A stretch of DNA of 64,000 nt from Erwinia sp050410775 (GCF_050410775.1 NZ_CP191229.1); one strand, 5' to 3'. Shown: positions 43,379-52,813, counted from the stretch's first letter. Program-made: numbers and translations. Notes: generated by a model from the letters alone, not told the origin.

Positions 43379-44101
43379 ATGTCTGGTTCAATTTTTACCG
43401 GTGATGTTGCCGATCTGGCGCTGCTGGAGCAGCGGCCCTTTGAGCAAACCGATTTCGATATTCTCAAATCTTACGAGGCGGTCGTGGATGGGTTAGCCAT
43501 GCTGATCGGCTCTCACTGCGAAATCGTCCTGCACTCGCTGGAAGATCTGAACTGCTCGGCGGTCAGAATTGCCAATGGTGAACATACCGGGCGTAAAATC
43601 GGTTCTCCTATTACCGATCTCGCGCTGCGTATGTTGCATGACATGAGCGGCGCTGACAGTAACGTCTCCAGAGCCTATTTTACCCGCGCAAAAAGCGGCG
43701 TGCTGATGAAGTCGGTGACCATTGCTATCCGCAACGGTCAGCAGCGGGTAATAGGGCTGTTGTGTATCAATATGAATCTGGATGTGCCATTTTCACAAAT
43801 CATGTCCACCTTTATGCCGCCGGAAATTCAGGAAGTGGCCTCGTCCGTCAATTTCGCCTCGTCGGTAGAGGATCTGGTTATGCAGACGCTGGAGTTCACG
43901 ATTGAAGAGGTGAGCGCCGATCGCAACGTCTCCAATAATGCCAAAAACCGCCAGATTGTGTTGAATCTCTATGAGAAGGGCATCTTTGATATTAAAGATG
44001 CGATCAATCAGGTCGCTGAACGGCTGAATATCTCCAAACACACCGTCTATCTCTACATTCGTCAGTTCAAAAACGGCGATTTTCAGGGGCAGGAGCGCTG
44101 A
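43379..44101 (+). CDS. yheO: YheO family PAS/HTH transcriptional regulator
   Basis: A 240-residue DNA-binding protein, the same length as E. coli YheO. A YheO-type PAS-like domain at about 25-140 (LKSYEAVVDGLAMLIGSHCE, LKMSVT-like core) is followed by a helix-turn-helix at about 205-235 (GAINQVAERLNISKHTVYLYI-like). Its stop overlaps the tusD start, so it is the first gene of a yheO-tusDCB unit. The regulon is unknown. Confidence 0.92.
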   Translation: MSGSIFTGDVADLALLEQRPFEQTDFDILKSYEAVVDGLAMLIGSHCEIVLHSLEDLNCSAVRIANGEHTGRKIGSPITDLALRMLHDMSGADSNVSRAYFTRAKSGVLMKSVTIAIRNGQQRVIGLLCINMNLDVPFSQIMSTFMPPEIQEVASSVNFASSVEDLVMQTLEFTIEEVSADRNVSNNAKNRQIVLNLYEKGIFDIKDAINQVAERLNISKHTVYLYIRQFKNGDFQGQER

Positions 44102-44487
44102 TGCGCTTTACCCTTCTGGTCACAGGCCCCGCTTATGGCACACAGCAGGCAAGCAGCGCTTACCAGTTTGCCCAGGCGTTACTCGCGGGCGGCCATGAGC
44201 TGGAAAGCGTCTTTTTTTATCGCGAGGGCGTACTGAACGCCAGCACGCTGACCTCCCCGGCAAACGATGAATTTCATCTCACCCGCGCCTGGCAGGCGCT
44301 GCATCAGAAGCGGGGCGTTGCCCTGAACATCTGCGTGGCGGCTGCGCTGCGTCGCGGCGTGACGAATGAGCAGGAAGCCGAAAGCCAGGGGTTGCCCGCA
44401 GCCAATCTCGCAGAAGGGTTTCAGCTTACGGGGCTGGGTGCTCTGGCGGAGGCGGCGCTAAGCTGCGAAAGGCTGGTGCAGTTTTGA
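44101..44487 (+). CDS. tusD: Sulfurtransferase TusD
   Basis: A DsrE-like subunit of the TusBCD complex that relays sulfur from TusA to TusE for 2-thiouridine in tRNA. It has 128 residues with the catalytic Cys78 in ALNICVAAALRRG. It overlaps the tusC start by one base. Confidence 0.95.
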   Translation: MRFTLLVTGPAYGTQQASSAYQFAQALLAGGHELESVFFYREGVLNASTLTSPANDEFHLTRAWQALHQKRGVALNICVAAALRRGVTNEQEAESQGLPAANLAEGFQLTGLGALAEAALSCERLVQF

Positions 44488-44846
44488 TGAATCGTATCGC
44501 CTTTCTGTTCACCCAGGCACCGCACGGTAACAGTGCCGGCCGGGAAGGGCTGGATGCCGTACTGGCAACATCGGCGCTGAGTGAGGAGATCGCCCTGTTT
44601 TTTGTCAGCGACGGGGTGTTACAGCTCAATATCGGCCAGACGCCAGAAAAAATTCTTGCGCGCGATTACATCGCTACTTTTGGTGTCTTACCTCTGTATG
44701 ATATTGAGCGCTGCTATGTGTGCGCCGCTTCGCTTGCCGAGCGCGGTTTGTCACCCGATGCGGAAAGAGTTTTGCCGGTAGAAGTGCTCGAACCGCAGGC
44801 GTTACGGGCGGAGCTGGCACGTTACGATCGGATTATTTCGTTCTGA
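44487..44846 (+). CDS. tusC: TusC, sulfur relay subunit
   Basis: A 119-residue DsrF-like subunit of TusBCD, the same length as E. coli. Conserved APHGNSAGREGLDAVLATSA and LARDYIATFGVLPLYDIE. I chose ATG 44487, overlapping the tusD stop (TGATG); the preceding TTG codon is not a start. Confidence 0.95.
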   Translation: MNRIAFLFTQAPHGNSAGREGLDAVLATSALSEEIALFFVSDGVLQLNIGQTPEKILARDYIATFGVLPLYDIERCYVCAASLAERGLSPDAERVLPVEVLEPQALRAELARYDRIISF

Positions 44847-44853
44847 GGAGACT

Positions 44854-45141
44854 ATGCTCCATATCCTGAACCAATCCCCTTTTAAAAGTGATTTCAATGC
44901 GTTGCTAAGGATGCTGGCACAGGGCGACGAGGTATTGCTCATCCAGGATGGCGTGCTGGCCGCGCTGGAAGGAAGCCAGGCCCTTGAGTCTCTGCTGCTC
45001 GCCCCCATATCACTTTATGTTCTGCAGGATGATATCAGCGCGCGTGGCCTTTCTGCTCATATTTCAACCAGGGCGGCCGCGGTAAGCTATACTGATTTCG
45101 TCGAGCTGACAGTAAAACACCCCCAACAAATGACCTGGTAA
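44854..45141 (+). CDS. tusB: TusB, sulfur relay subunit
   Basis: A 95-residue DsrH-like subunit of TusBCD, the same length as E. coli (MLHILNQSPFKSDFNALLR, DEVLLIQDGVLAAL). GAGGAG lies 6 bases before the ATG. The str operon promoter begins 23 bases after its stop. Confidence 0.95.
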   Translation: MLHILNQSPFKSDFNALLRMLAQGDEVLLIQDGVLAALEGSQALESLLLAPISLYVLQDDISARGLSAHISTRAAAVSYTDFVELTVKHPQQMTW

Positions 45142-45163
45142 GAAAGGATATCCTGGTTATTTC

Positions 45164-45192
45164 TTGACACCTTTTCTGCTCAGCCCTAAAAT
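45164..45192 (+). promoter_or_regulatory. str operon promoter
   Basis: TTGACA (45164-45169) and TAAAAT (45187-45192) are spaced 17 bp, followed by a GC-rich CCGCG discriminator typical of stringently controlled ribosomal promoters. It lies about 75 bp before rpsL. Confidence 0.85.
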
Positions 45193-45266
45193 TCCGCGTC
45201 CTCGTTATACCACGAGGCGATTTATCACGTGTTTACGAAGCAAAAGCAAATCCCAGGAGCTATTTA

Positions 45267-45641
45267 ATGGCAACAGTTAATCAGCTGGTTCGCAAACCAC
45301 GCGTACGTAAAGTTGCAAAAAGCAACGTACCTGCGCTGGAAGCCTGCCCGCAGAAACGTGGTGTATGTACTCGTGTATATACTACTACCCCTAAAAAACC
45401 GAACTCAGCACTGCGTAAAGTGTGCCGTGTTCGCTTAACCAACGGTTTTGAAGTTACCTCCTACATCGGCGGTGAAGGTCATAACCTGCAGGAACACTCC
45501 GTGATCCTGATCCGTGGCGGTCGTGTTAAAGACTTGCCAGGTGTGCGTTACCACACCGTTCGTGGCGCGCTGGACTGCTCAGGTGTTAAAGACCGTAAGC
45601 AGGCTCGCTCCAAGTACGGCGTGAAGAAGCCAAAGGCTTAA
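45267..45641 (+). CDS. rpsL: 30S ribosomal protein S12
   Basis: A 124-residue decoding-centre protein. The streptomycin-relevant loops are wild type: Lys43 in TPKKPNSALRK and Lys88 in GGRVKDLPGVRYH, predicting a streptomycin-sensitive S12. CCCAGGAGC lies 7 bases before the ATG. First gene of rpsL-rpsG-fusA-tuf. Confidence 0.98.
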   Translation: MATVNQLVRKPRVRKVAKSNVPALEACPQKRGVCTRVYTTTPKKPNSALRKVCRVRLTNGFEVTSYIGGEGHNLQEHSVILIRGGRVKDLPGVRYHTVRGALDCSGVKDRKQARSKYGVKKPKA

Positions 45642-45737
45642 TGGTTCTCCGTTAAGTAAGGCCAAACGTTTTATCTTAAATGTCATAATAAACTCGTAGA
45701 GTTTTGGACAATCCTGAATTAACAACGGAGTATTTCC

Positions 45738-46208
45738 ATGCCACGTCGTCGCGTTATTGGTCAGCGTAAAATCCTGCCGGATCCTAAGTTCGGATCAGAG
45801 CTGCTGGCTAAATTTGTAAACATCCTGATGGTAGATGGTAAAAAATCTACAGCTGAATCAATCGTCTATACCGCGCTTGAGACCCTGGCTCAGCGTTCAG
45901 GTAAAAACGAACTGGAAGCATTTGAAGTAGCCCTGGACAACGTCCGCCCAACCGTCGAAGTTAAATCCCGTCGCGTTGGTGGTTCTACTTATCAGGTACC
46001 AGTTGAAGTCCGTCCGGTTCGTCGTAATGCTCTGGCAATGCGTTGGATCGTTGAAGCTGCTCGTAAACGCGGTGATAAATCTATGGCTCTGCGCCTGGCG
46101 AACGAACTTTCTGACGCTGCTGACAACAAAGGTACAGCAGTTAAGAAACGTGAAGACGTTCACCGTATGGCCGAAGCCAACAAGGCGTTCGCTCACTACC
46201 GCTGGTAA
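45738..46208 (+). CDS. rpsG: 30S ribosomal protein S7
   Basis: A 156-residue primary binder of the 16S 3' domain; it ends as the shorter S7 form does (AEANKAFAHYRW). The 96-bp gap after rpsL corresponds to the E. coli region where S7 represses its own operon. Confidence 0.98.
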   Translation: MPRRRVIGQRKILPDPKFGSELLAKFVNILMVDGKKSTAESIVYTALETLAQRSGKNELEAFEVALDNVRPTVEVKSRRVGGSTYQVPVEVRPVRRNALAMRWIVEAARKRGDKSMALRLANELSDAADNKGTAVKKREDVHRMAEANKAFAHYRW

Positions 46209-46230
46209 CAGCTCAGTAGTTGTTATTAAC

Positions 46231-46260
46231 CCAGCGGGCGTTCCAATAAGCCCGCTGGGC
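46231..46260 (+). terminator. Hairpin between rpsG and fusA
   Basis: A 9-bp stem CCAGCGGGC / GCCCGCTGG with a 10-nt loop, followed by GCTTTAC. It may be a partial terminator that lowers EF-G/EF-Tu relative to S12/S7, or a processing site. Confidence 0.4.
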
Positions 46261-46298
46261 TTTACTAACTTAGAACGTCCGAGAATCAGAGGAATCAA

Positions 46299-48413
46299 AT
46301 GGCTCGTACAACACCCATTACACGCTACCGTAACATTGGTATCAGTGCACACATCGACGCCGGTAAAACCACTACTACCGAACGTATCCTGTTCTACACC
46401 GGTGTAAACCATAAAATCGGTGAAGTTCATGATGGCGCAGCCACCATGGACTGGATGGCGCAGGAGCAGGAGCGTGGTATTACCATTACCTCCGCAGCGA
46501 CTACCGCGTTCTGGTCAGGTATGGCTAAGCAGTTCGAGCCGCACCGCGTAAACATCATTGACACCCCGGGACACGTTGACTTCACCATTGAAGTAGAACG
46601 TTCCATGCGTGTTCTCGACGGCGCAGTAATGGTTTACTGTGCGGTTGGTGGTGTCCAGCCACAGTCTGAGACCGTATGGCGTCAGGCTAACAAATATAAA
46701 GTTCCACGCATCGCGTTCGTTAACAAAATGGACCGCATGGGTGCTAACTTCCTGAAAGTTGTCGGCCAGATTGAATCACGTCTGGGCGCAACTCCGGTCC
46801 CTCTGCAGCTGGCTATCGGCGCAGAAGAGCACTTCACCGGCGTTGTTGACCTGATCAAGATGAAAGCGATCAACTGGAACGATGCTGACGCAGGCGTGAC
46901 CTTCGATTACGAAGAGATCCCAGCCGATATGCAGGAGCTGGCCGAAGAATGGCGCCAGAAACTGATCGAAGCTGCAGCCGAAGGCTCTGATGAGCTGATG
47001 GAGAAGTTCTTTGGTGGCGAAGAGCTGACTGAAGAAGAGATCAAAGCTTCTCTGCGTAAGCGCGTACTGAACAACGAAATCATCCTGGTTACCTGTGGTT
47101 CTGCATTTAAGAACAAAGGTGTTCAGGCGATGCTGGATGCGGTTATCGAATATCTGCCGTCCCCAACTGACGTTACCGCGATCAACGGTCTGCTGGATGA
47201 TGGTAAAGATACCCCAGCTGTTCGTCACTCAGATGATGACGAGCCGTTTGCTGCGCTGGCGTTTAAAATCGCTACCGACCCGTTTGTAGGTAACCTGACG
47301 TTCTTCCGCGTGTATTCCGGTATCGTTAACTCCGGTGACACCGTATACAACCCGGTTAAATCTGCTCGTGAGCGTCTGGGCCGTATCGTACAGATGCACG
47401 CCAACAAACGTGAAGAGATCAAAGAAGTTCGTGCAGGTGACATCGCTGCTGCTATCGGTCTGAAAGACGTAACTACGGGTGACACCCTGTGTGATCCGGA
47501 TAACGTCATCATTCTGGAGCGTATGGAATTCCCTGAGCCGGTAATCTCCATCGCGGTTGAACCAAAAACCAAAGCTGACCAGGAAAAAATGGGTCTGGCT
47601 CTGGGCCGTCTGGCTAAAGAAGACCCGTCATTCCGCGTATGGACTGACGAAGAAACTAACCAGACTATTATCGCCGGTATGGGTGAGCTGCACCTCGACA
47701 TCATCGTTGACCGCATGAAGCGTGAATTCAACGTTGAAGCGAACGTGGGCAAACCTCAGGTTGCTTACCGCGAAGCGATTCGTGCGAAAGTAACTGATAT
47801 CGAAGGTAAGCACGCCAAGCAGTCTGGTGGTCGTGGACAGTACGGTCATGTTGTTATCGACATGTACCCACTGGAGCCGGGCGTTAACCCTAAAGGTTAC
47901 GAGTTCGTCAACGACATTAAGGGCGGTGTGATTCCAACTGAATACATCCCTGCTGTTGACAAAGGTATCCAGGAGCAGCTGAAATCAGGTCCTCTGGCCG
48001 GTTATCCGGTCGTTGATCTGGGCGTTCGCCTGCACTTCGGTTCTTACCATGACGTTGACTCCTCGGAGCTGGCGTTTAAACTGGCTGCTTCTATCGCGTT
48101 CAAAGACGGATTTAAGAAAGCATCACCAGTTCTGCTTGAGCCGATCATGAAGGTTGAAGTGGAAACGCCTGAAGAGAACACTGGTGACGTTATCGGTGAC
48201 CTTAGCCGTCGTCGTGGTATGCTCAAAGGACAGGAATCTAACGCTACTGGCGTTCAGATTCATGCTGAAGTTCCGCTGTCTGAAATGTTCGGATATGCAA
48301 CTCAGCTGCGTTCTCTGACTAAAGGCCGTGCTTCATACTCCATGGAGTTCCTGAAGTATGATGATGCGCCGAATAACGTCGCTCAGGCCGTTATTGAAGC
48401 TCGTAGCAAATAA
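46299..48413 (+). CDS. fusA: Elongation factor G
   Basis: A 704-residue translocase GTPase, as in E. coli. The G domain has AHIDAGKTTTTERIL, DTPGHVDFT and NKMDRMGA; switch I is RGITITSAAT. Domains II-V follow, with VDSSELAFKLAASIAF near the C-terminus. AGAGGAATC precedes the ATG. Confidence 0.98.
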   Translation: MARTTPITRYRNIGISAHIDAGKTTTTERILFYTGVNHKIGEVHDGAATMDWMAQEQERGITITSAATTAFWSGMAKQFEPHRVNIIDTPGHVDFTIEVERSMRVLDGAVMVYCAVGGVQPQSETVWRQANKYKVPRIAFVNKMDRMGANFLKVVGQIESRLGATPVPLQLAIGAEEHFTGVVDLIKMKAINWNDADAGVTFDYEEIPADMQELAEEWRQKLIEAAAEGSDELMEKFFGGEELTEEEIKASLRKRVLNNEIILVTCGSAFKNKGVQAMLDAVIEYLPSPTDVTAINGLLDDGKDTPAVRHSDDDEPFAALAFKIATDPFVGNLTFFRVYSGIVNSGDTVYNPVKSARERLGRIVQMHANKREEIKEVRAGDIAAAIGLKDVTTGDTLCDPDNVIILERMEFPEPVISIAVEPKTKADQEKMGLALGRLAKEDPSFRVWTDEETNQTIIAGMGELHLDIIVDRMKREFNVEANVGKPQVAYREAIRAKVTDIEGKHAKQSGGRGQYGHVVIDMYPLEPGVNPKGYEFVNDIKGGVIPTEYIPAVDKGIQEQLKSGPLAGYPVVDLGVRLHFGSYHDVDSSELAFKLAASIAFKDGFKKASPVLLEPIMKVEVETPEENTGDVIGDLSRRRGMLKGQESNATGVQIHAEVPLSEMFGYATQLRSLTKGRASYSMEFLKYDDAPNNVAQAVIEARSK

Positions 48414-48483
48414 GCTACAGTTTTAAAATATTGATCCTATGCTCTCACCAAAGGGTGAGAGCATTAAAGTAAGGAATATTGTC

Positions 48484-49668
48484 GTGGCTAAAGAAAAATT
48501 TGAACGTAACAAACCGCACGTCAACGTTGGTACTATCGGCCACGTTGACCACGGTAAAACTACCCTGACTGCTGCTATCACCTCCGTTCTGGCTAAAACC
48601 TACGGTGGTTCTGCACGTGCGTTCGATCAGATCGATAACGCGCCTGAAGAAAAAGCTCGTGGTATCACCATCAACACTTCTCACGTTGAATATGACACCC
48701 CGACTCGCCACTACGCGCACGTTGACTGCCCAGGCCACGCCGACTATGTGAAAAACATGATCACCGGTGCTGCCCAGATGGACGGCGCTATCCTGGTTGT
48801 TGCTGCGACTGACGGCCCTATGCCTCAGACCCGTGAGCACATCCTGCTGGGTCGCCAGGTTGGCGTTCCTTACATCATCGTGTTCCTGAACAAGTGCGAC
48901 ATGGTTGATGATGAAGAGCTGCTGGAACTGGTTGAGATGGAAGTGCGTGACCTGCTGTCACAGTACGACTTCCCGGGCGACGACACCCCAATCGTTCATG
49001 GTTCTGCGCTGAAAGCGCTGGAAGGCGACGCAGAGTGGGAAGCGAAAATCATCGAACTGGCTGGCTTCCTGGATTCTTACATCCCAGAACCAGAGCGTGC
49101 GATTGATAAGCCGTTCCTGCTGCCAATCGAAGATGTGTTCTCCATCTCCGGTCGTGGTACCGTTGTTACCGGTCGTGTTGAGCGCGGTATCATCAAAGTC
49201 GGTGAAGAAGTTGAAATCGTTGGTATCAAAGATACTGCGAAATCTACCTGTACCGGCGTTGAAATGTTCCGCAAACTGCTGGACGAAGGTCGTGCAGGCG
49301 AGAACTGCGGCGTTCTGCTGCGTGGTATCAAGCGTGAAGAGATCCAGCGTGGCCAGGTACTGGCTAAGCCGGGCTCAATCAAGCCTCACACTCAGTTCGA
49401 GTCTGAAGTTTACATCCTGTCCAAGGATGAAGGCGGCCGTCATACTCCGTTCTTCAAAGGCTACCGTCCACAGTTCTACTTCCGTACAACTGACGTGACC
49501 GGTACCATCGAGCTGCCAGAAGGCGTTGAGATGGTAATGCCAGGCGACAACATCAAAATGGTTGTTACCCTGATCCACCCAATCGCAATGGATGACGGCC
49601 TGCGTTTCGCTATCCGTGAAGGTGGCCGTACTGTTGGTGCGGGCGTTGTTGCTAAAGTAATCGCATAA
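48484..49668 (+). CDS. tufA: Elongation factor Tu
   Basis: A 394-residue GTPase that delivers aminoacyl-tRNA. GHVDHGKTTL, DCPGHADYVKNM and NKCDMVDD are the G1, G3 and G4 motifs. It starts with GTG at 48484 (VAKEKFERNKPHVNV), preceded by AAGGAA, as E. coli tufA does; the longer frame from 48439 is not used. By position it is tufA. Confidence 0.98.
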   Translation: MAKEKFERNKPHVNVGTIGHVDHGKTTLTAAITSVLAKTYGGSARAFDQIDNAPEEKARGITINTSHVEYDTPTRHYAHVDCPGHADYVKNMITGAAQMDGAILVVAATDGPMPQTREHILLGRQVGVPYIIVFLNKCDMVDDEELLELVEMEVRDLLSQYDFPGDDTPIVHGSALKALEGDAEWEAKIIELAGFLDSYIPEPERAIDKPFLLPIEDVFSISGRGTVVTGRVERGIIKVGEEVEIVGIKDTAKSTCTGVEMFRKLLDEGRAGENCGVLLRGIKREEIQRGQVLAKPGSIKPHTQFESEVYILSKDEGGRHTPFFKGYRPQFYFRTTDVTGTIELPEGVEMVMPGDNIKMVVTLIHPIAMDDGLRFAIREGGRTVGAGVVAKVIA

Positions 49669-49711
49669 GTGCGATAGCTTGTAATGACGATGTCCGCATC
49701 GTCATAGCCTG

Positions 49712-49739
49712 AAAAAGAGCACTCCGGTGCTCTTTTTTT
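49712..49739 (+). terminator. str operon terminator
   Basis: A perfect 11-bp AAAAAGAGCAC / GTGCTCTTTTT stem with a TCCG loop and a T-run. Confidence 0.9.
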
Positions 49740-49780
49740 ATGTCTGCAATTCACAACTAATCCGCACAGCACAATTGAAA

Positions 49781-49795
49781 TAAAAACGATTCGCA
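49781..49795 (-). promoter_or_regulatory. Candidate Fur box upstream of bfd
   Basis: On the minus strand TGCGAATCGTTTTTA agrees with the 7-1-7 Fur pattern TGATAATNATTATCA at 10 of 14 positions. E. coli bfd is induced by iron starvation through Fur. Confidence 0.5.
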
Positions 49796-49833
49796 TTTAC
49801 AATGTGATCAGAATTTGTACTGGAGCGGTAACT

Positions 49834-50028
49834 ATGTACGTCTGTTTGTGTAATGCGATAAGCGATAAAACTCTTCGTGAAGTTGTACGCCGGTATCAAC
49901 CTAAATCCATTCAGCATCTGCGCCAACTGGTGCCAATAGGCAAGCAGTGCGGCAAATGTATCCGTGCTTCCCGTGAAATCATGGAAGAAGAGTTGCAGCA
50001 CGTGCCGCTGTATAAAGAGATCGCCTGA
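49834..50028 (+). CDS. bfd: Bacterioferritin-associated ferredoxin
   Basis: A 64-residue [2Fe-2S] protein that reduces and mobilises iron from bacterioferritin. The cluster ligands Cys4, Cys6, Cys39 and Cys42 appear as CLC and CGKC. I chose ATG 49834 (MYVCLCNA), matching E. coli; the frame from 49804 is longer only by chance. It precedes bfr. Confidence 0.96.
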   Translation: MYVCLCNAISDKTLREVVRRYQPKSIQHLRQLVPIGKQCGKCIRASREIMEEELQHVPLYKEIA

Positions 50029-50112
50029 TAATACCCCTGGTTTTAACCAGACTTTTTTGACTTCCCCGATTCCGCATCTACGCTCTAATTAACTGGAAGC
50101 GGAGGATCAAAA

Positions 50113-50589
50113 ATGAAGGGCGATGCCAAAGTTATAACTCATCTGAATAAACTGTTAGGAAATGAACTGGTTGCCATAAACCAGTACTTTCTGCATGCGC
50201 GTATGTTCAAGAACTGGGGTCTGATACGTCTCAATGATATTGAATATCATGAGTCCATTGATGAAATGAAACACGCGGATAAGTACATTGAGCGGATTTT
50301 GTTCCTTGAGGGAATTCCAAATCTGCAGGATCTGGGAAGGCTACGTATTGGTGAGGATGTGGAAGAAATCCTTAAGTCCGATTTGGCGCTTGAGCTGGAA
50401 GGCGCAAGGGATCTGCGGGAGGCGATCGCTTATGCGGATAAGGTCCATGACTACGTCAGCCGGGATATGATGATTACTATCCTTGAGGATGAAGAACATC
50501 ATATCGACTTCCTGGAAACTGAACTTGAGCTGATTGCCAAAGTCGGCACCCAAAACTATCTCCAGTCACAAATAAAAGTAAATGAATAG
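50113..50589 (+). CDS. bfr: Bacterioferritin
   Basis: A 158-residue iron-storage heme protein, a four-helix bundle. Ferroxidase ligands lie in LGNELVAINQYFLHA (Glu18), DIEYHESIDEMKHADKYIE (Glu51, His54) and EDEEHHIDFLE. The heme Met52 position of E. coli Bfr is in the DEMKHAD region. GGAGG lies 8 bases before the ATG. Confidence 0.97.
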   Translation: MKGDAKVITHLNKLLGNELVAINQYFLHARMFKNWGLIRLNDIEYHESIDEMKHADKYIERILFLEGIPNLQDLGRLRIGEDVEEILKSDLALELEGARDLREAIAYADKVHDYVSRDMMITILEDEEHHIDFLETELELIAKVGTQNYLQSQIKVNE

Positions 50590-50631
50590 GGTAGAGCATA
50601 ACCGATGTCCTTAAGCAAAATAACGCCGCTG

Positions 50632-50657
50632 AACAATAACTTCAGCGGCGTTTTTGT
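50632..50657 (+). terminator. bfr terminator
   Basis: A 12-bp stem AACGCCGCTGAA / TTCAGCGGCGTT with a loop of about 6 nt, followed by TTTTG. Confidence 0.85.
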
Positions 50658-50721
50658 TTCTGCATCAGTCCGGGCAGGATTTTCCGTACCGCTTCCCATA
50701 CCTGCTCGTACCATAAACAGG

Positions 50722-50749
50722 TTGCGTTGCGCGCTGATGTACGTATAAT
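50722..50749 (+). promoter_or_regulatory. S10 operon promoter
   Basis: TTGCGT (50722-50727) and a perfect TATAAT (50744-50749) are spaced 16 bp and followed by GCGCGGG, a GC-rich discriminator. Confidence 0.8.
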
Positions 50750-50756
50750 GCGCGGG

Positions 50757-50924
50757 CCTGTCAGAAATGACGGCCCGGCTCAATCTGAGCCGCAGGAGAG
50801 CGCAAGCTCACCTGACAATACTCCCAATAGGGGAGTTATGTGCAGACGATTACACTCCCCCATCAATCGTAATGGGTGCGAGTAGTAATTTTTTTCGTTT
50901 ATAAATAATTGGAGCTCTGGTCTC
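50757..50924 (+). promoter_or_regulatory. S10 leader with L4-responsive attenuator
   Basis: A structured leader of about 168 nt before rpsJ. The late hairpin (paired CCCAT/ATGGG core, 50854-50884) is followed by a run of T at 50889-50895, corresponding to the E. coli site where L4 causes transcription termination and translation repression. Confidence 0.75.
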
Positions 50925-51236
50925 ATGCAGAACCAAAGAATCCGTATCCGTCTTAAAGCGTTTGATCATCGTCTGATCGATCAATCGACCGCAGAAATCG
51001 TTGAGACTGCCAAGCGCACTGGTGCGCAGGTTCGTGGTCCAATTCCTCTGCCGACCCGCAAAGAGCGCTTTACCGTTCTGATCTCCCCGCACGTCAACAA
51101 AGATGCGCGCGATCAGTATGAGATTCGCACTCACAAGCGTCTGGTTGACATCGTTGAGCCAACTGAAAAAACGGTTGATGCTCTGATGCGTCTGGATCTG
51201 GCTGCAGGTGTTGACGTGCAGATCAGCCTGGGTTAA
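50925..51236 (+). CDS. rpsJ: 30S ribosomal protein S10
   Basis: A 103-residue protein of the 30S head, also NusE in antitermination. First gene of the S10 operon, starting [19 protein letters not shown], preceded by TTGGAGC. Confidence 0.98.
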
Positions 51237-51268
51237 TCAGGTCATTGAGCGATTGAGAGGTTGAAACA

Positions 51269-51898
51269 ATGATTGGTTTAGTCGGTAAGAAAGTGGGCAT
51301 GACGCGTATCTTCACTGAAGATGGCGTATCTATCCCAGTAACCGTGATTGAAATTGAAGCAAACCGCGTGACTCAGGTTAAGAGCCTGGAAAACGACGGT
51401 TACACTGCTATCCAGGTAACGGCCGGTGCTAAAAAAGCAAACCGCGTCACCAAGCCTGAAGCAGGCCATTTTGCTAAAGCTGGCGTAGAAGCTGGCCGTG
51501 GTCTGTGGGAATTCCGTACTGCTGAAGGTACTGAGTTCACCGTAGGTCAGAGCATCAACGTTGATATTTTCGCGGAAGTGAAAAAAGTTGACGTGACTGG
51601 GACATCTAAAGGTAAAGGTTTTGCCGGTACTGTTAAGCGCTGGAACTTCCGTACTCAGGATGCTACCCACGGTAACTCCTTGTCTCACCGCGTTCCGGGT
51701 TCTATCGGTCAGAACCAGACTCCGGGCAAAGTGTTCAAAGGCAAGAAAATGGCAGGCCAGCTGGGCAATGAGCGCGTTACTGTTCAGAGCCTGGACGTAG
51801 TACGTGTTGACGCTGAGCGCAACCTGCTGCTGGTTAAAGGTGCAGTTCCCGGTGCTACCGGTAGCGACCTGATCGTTAAACCAGCTGTGAAGGCGTAA
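51269..51898 (+). CDS. rplC: 50S ribosomal protein L3
   Basis: A 209-residue early-assembly protein at the peptidyl-transferase side of the 50S. The glutamine-methylated loop (HGNSLSHRVPGSIGQNQTPG) is intact. Confidence 0.98.
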   Translation: MIGLVGKKVGMTRIFTEDGVSIPVTVIEIEANRVTQVKSLENDGYTAIQVTAGAKKANRVTKPEAGHFAKAGVEAGRGLWEFRTAEGTEFTVGQSINVDIFAEVKKVDVTGTSKGKGFAGTVKRWNFRTQDATHGNSLSHRVPGSIGQNQTPGKVFKGKKMAGQLGNERVTVQSLDVVRVDAERNLLLVKGAVPGATGSDLIVKPAVKA

Positions 51899-51908
51899 GG
51901 GGATAGCA

Positions 51909-52514
51909 ATGGAATTAGTATTGAAAGACGCGCAAAGCGCGCTGACTGTTTCCGAAACTACCTTCGGTCGTGATTTCAACGAAGCGCTGGTACATCAGGT
52001 TGTTGTTGCTTATGCAGCAGGTGCCCGTCAAGGTACCCGTGCTCAGAAGACCCGCGCTGAAGTTACTGGTTCCGGCAAAAAGCCGTGGCGCCAGAAAGGT
52101 ACCGGCCGTGCGCGTGCAGGTTCTGTAAAGAGCCCAATCTGGCGTTCAGGTGGTGTGACCTTTGCTGCGAAGCCTCAGGACCACAGTCAAAAAGTAAACA
52201 AAAAGATGTACCGCGGCGCGCTGAAAAGCATTCTGTCCGAACTGGTACGTCAAGATCGTCTGATCGTTGTCGAGCAGTTCTCTCTGGAAGCACCGAAAAC
52301 TAAGCTGCTGGTAGAGAAACTGAAAGACATGGCTCTGGAAGATGTGCTGATCATCACCGGCGAACTGGAAGAGAACCTGTTCCTGGCCGCGCGTAACCTG
52401 TACAAGGTTGACGTACGTGATGCAGCGGGCATTGATCCAGTTAGCCTGATCGCCTTCGACAAAGTCGTTATGACTGCTGACGCAGTTAAGCAAGTTGAGG
52501 AGATGCTGGCATGA
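51909..52514 (+). CDS. rplD: 50S ribosomal protein L4
   Basis: A 201-residue protein whose extended loop lines the exit tunnel (RSGGVTFAAKPQDHSQKVNK). It is also the autogenous repressor acting on the S10 leader. It overlaps rplW by 4 bases. Confidence 0.98.
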   Translation: MELVLKDAQSALTVSETTFGRDFNEALVHQVVVAYAAGARQGTRAQKTRAEVTGSGKKPWRQKGTGRARAGSVKSPIWRSGGVTFAAKPQDHSQKVNKKMYRGALKSILSELVRQDRLIVVEQFSLEAPKTKLLVEKLKDMALEDVLIITGELEENLFLAARNLYKVDVRDAAGIDPVSLIAFDKVVMTADAVKQVEEMLA

Positions 52515-52813
52515 TCCGTGAAGAACGTCTGCTGAAAGTACTGCGCTCGCCGCACGTATCTGAAAAAGCGTCTGCTGCGATGGAAAAAACCAACACCATC
52601 GTTCTCAAAGTTGCTAAAGACGCGACCAAAGCAGAAATCAAAGCCGCTGTACAGAAGCTTTTCGAAGTGGAAGTTGAGGTTGTTAACACCCTGGTTGTTA
52701 AAGGGAAAGTTAAACGCCACGGACAGCGTATTGGTCGTCGTAACGACTGGAAAAAAGCTTACGTCACCCTGAAAGAAGGCCAGAATCTGGACTTCGTCGG
52801 CGGCGCTGAGTAA
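52511..52813 (+). CDS. rplW: 50S ribosomal protein L23
   Basis: A 100-residue tunnel-exit protein, docking site for trigger factor and SRP (MIREERLLKVLRSPHVSEKA). ATGA overlap with rplD. Confidence 0.98.
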   Translation: MIREERLLKVLRSPHVSEKASAAMEKTNTIVLKVAKDATKAEIKAAVQKLFEVEVEVVNTLVVKGKVKRHGQRIGRRNDWKKAYVTLKEGQNLDFVGGAE

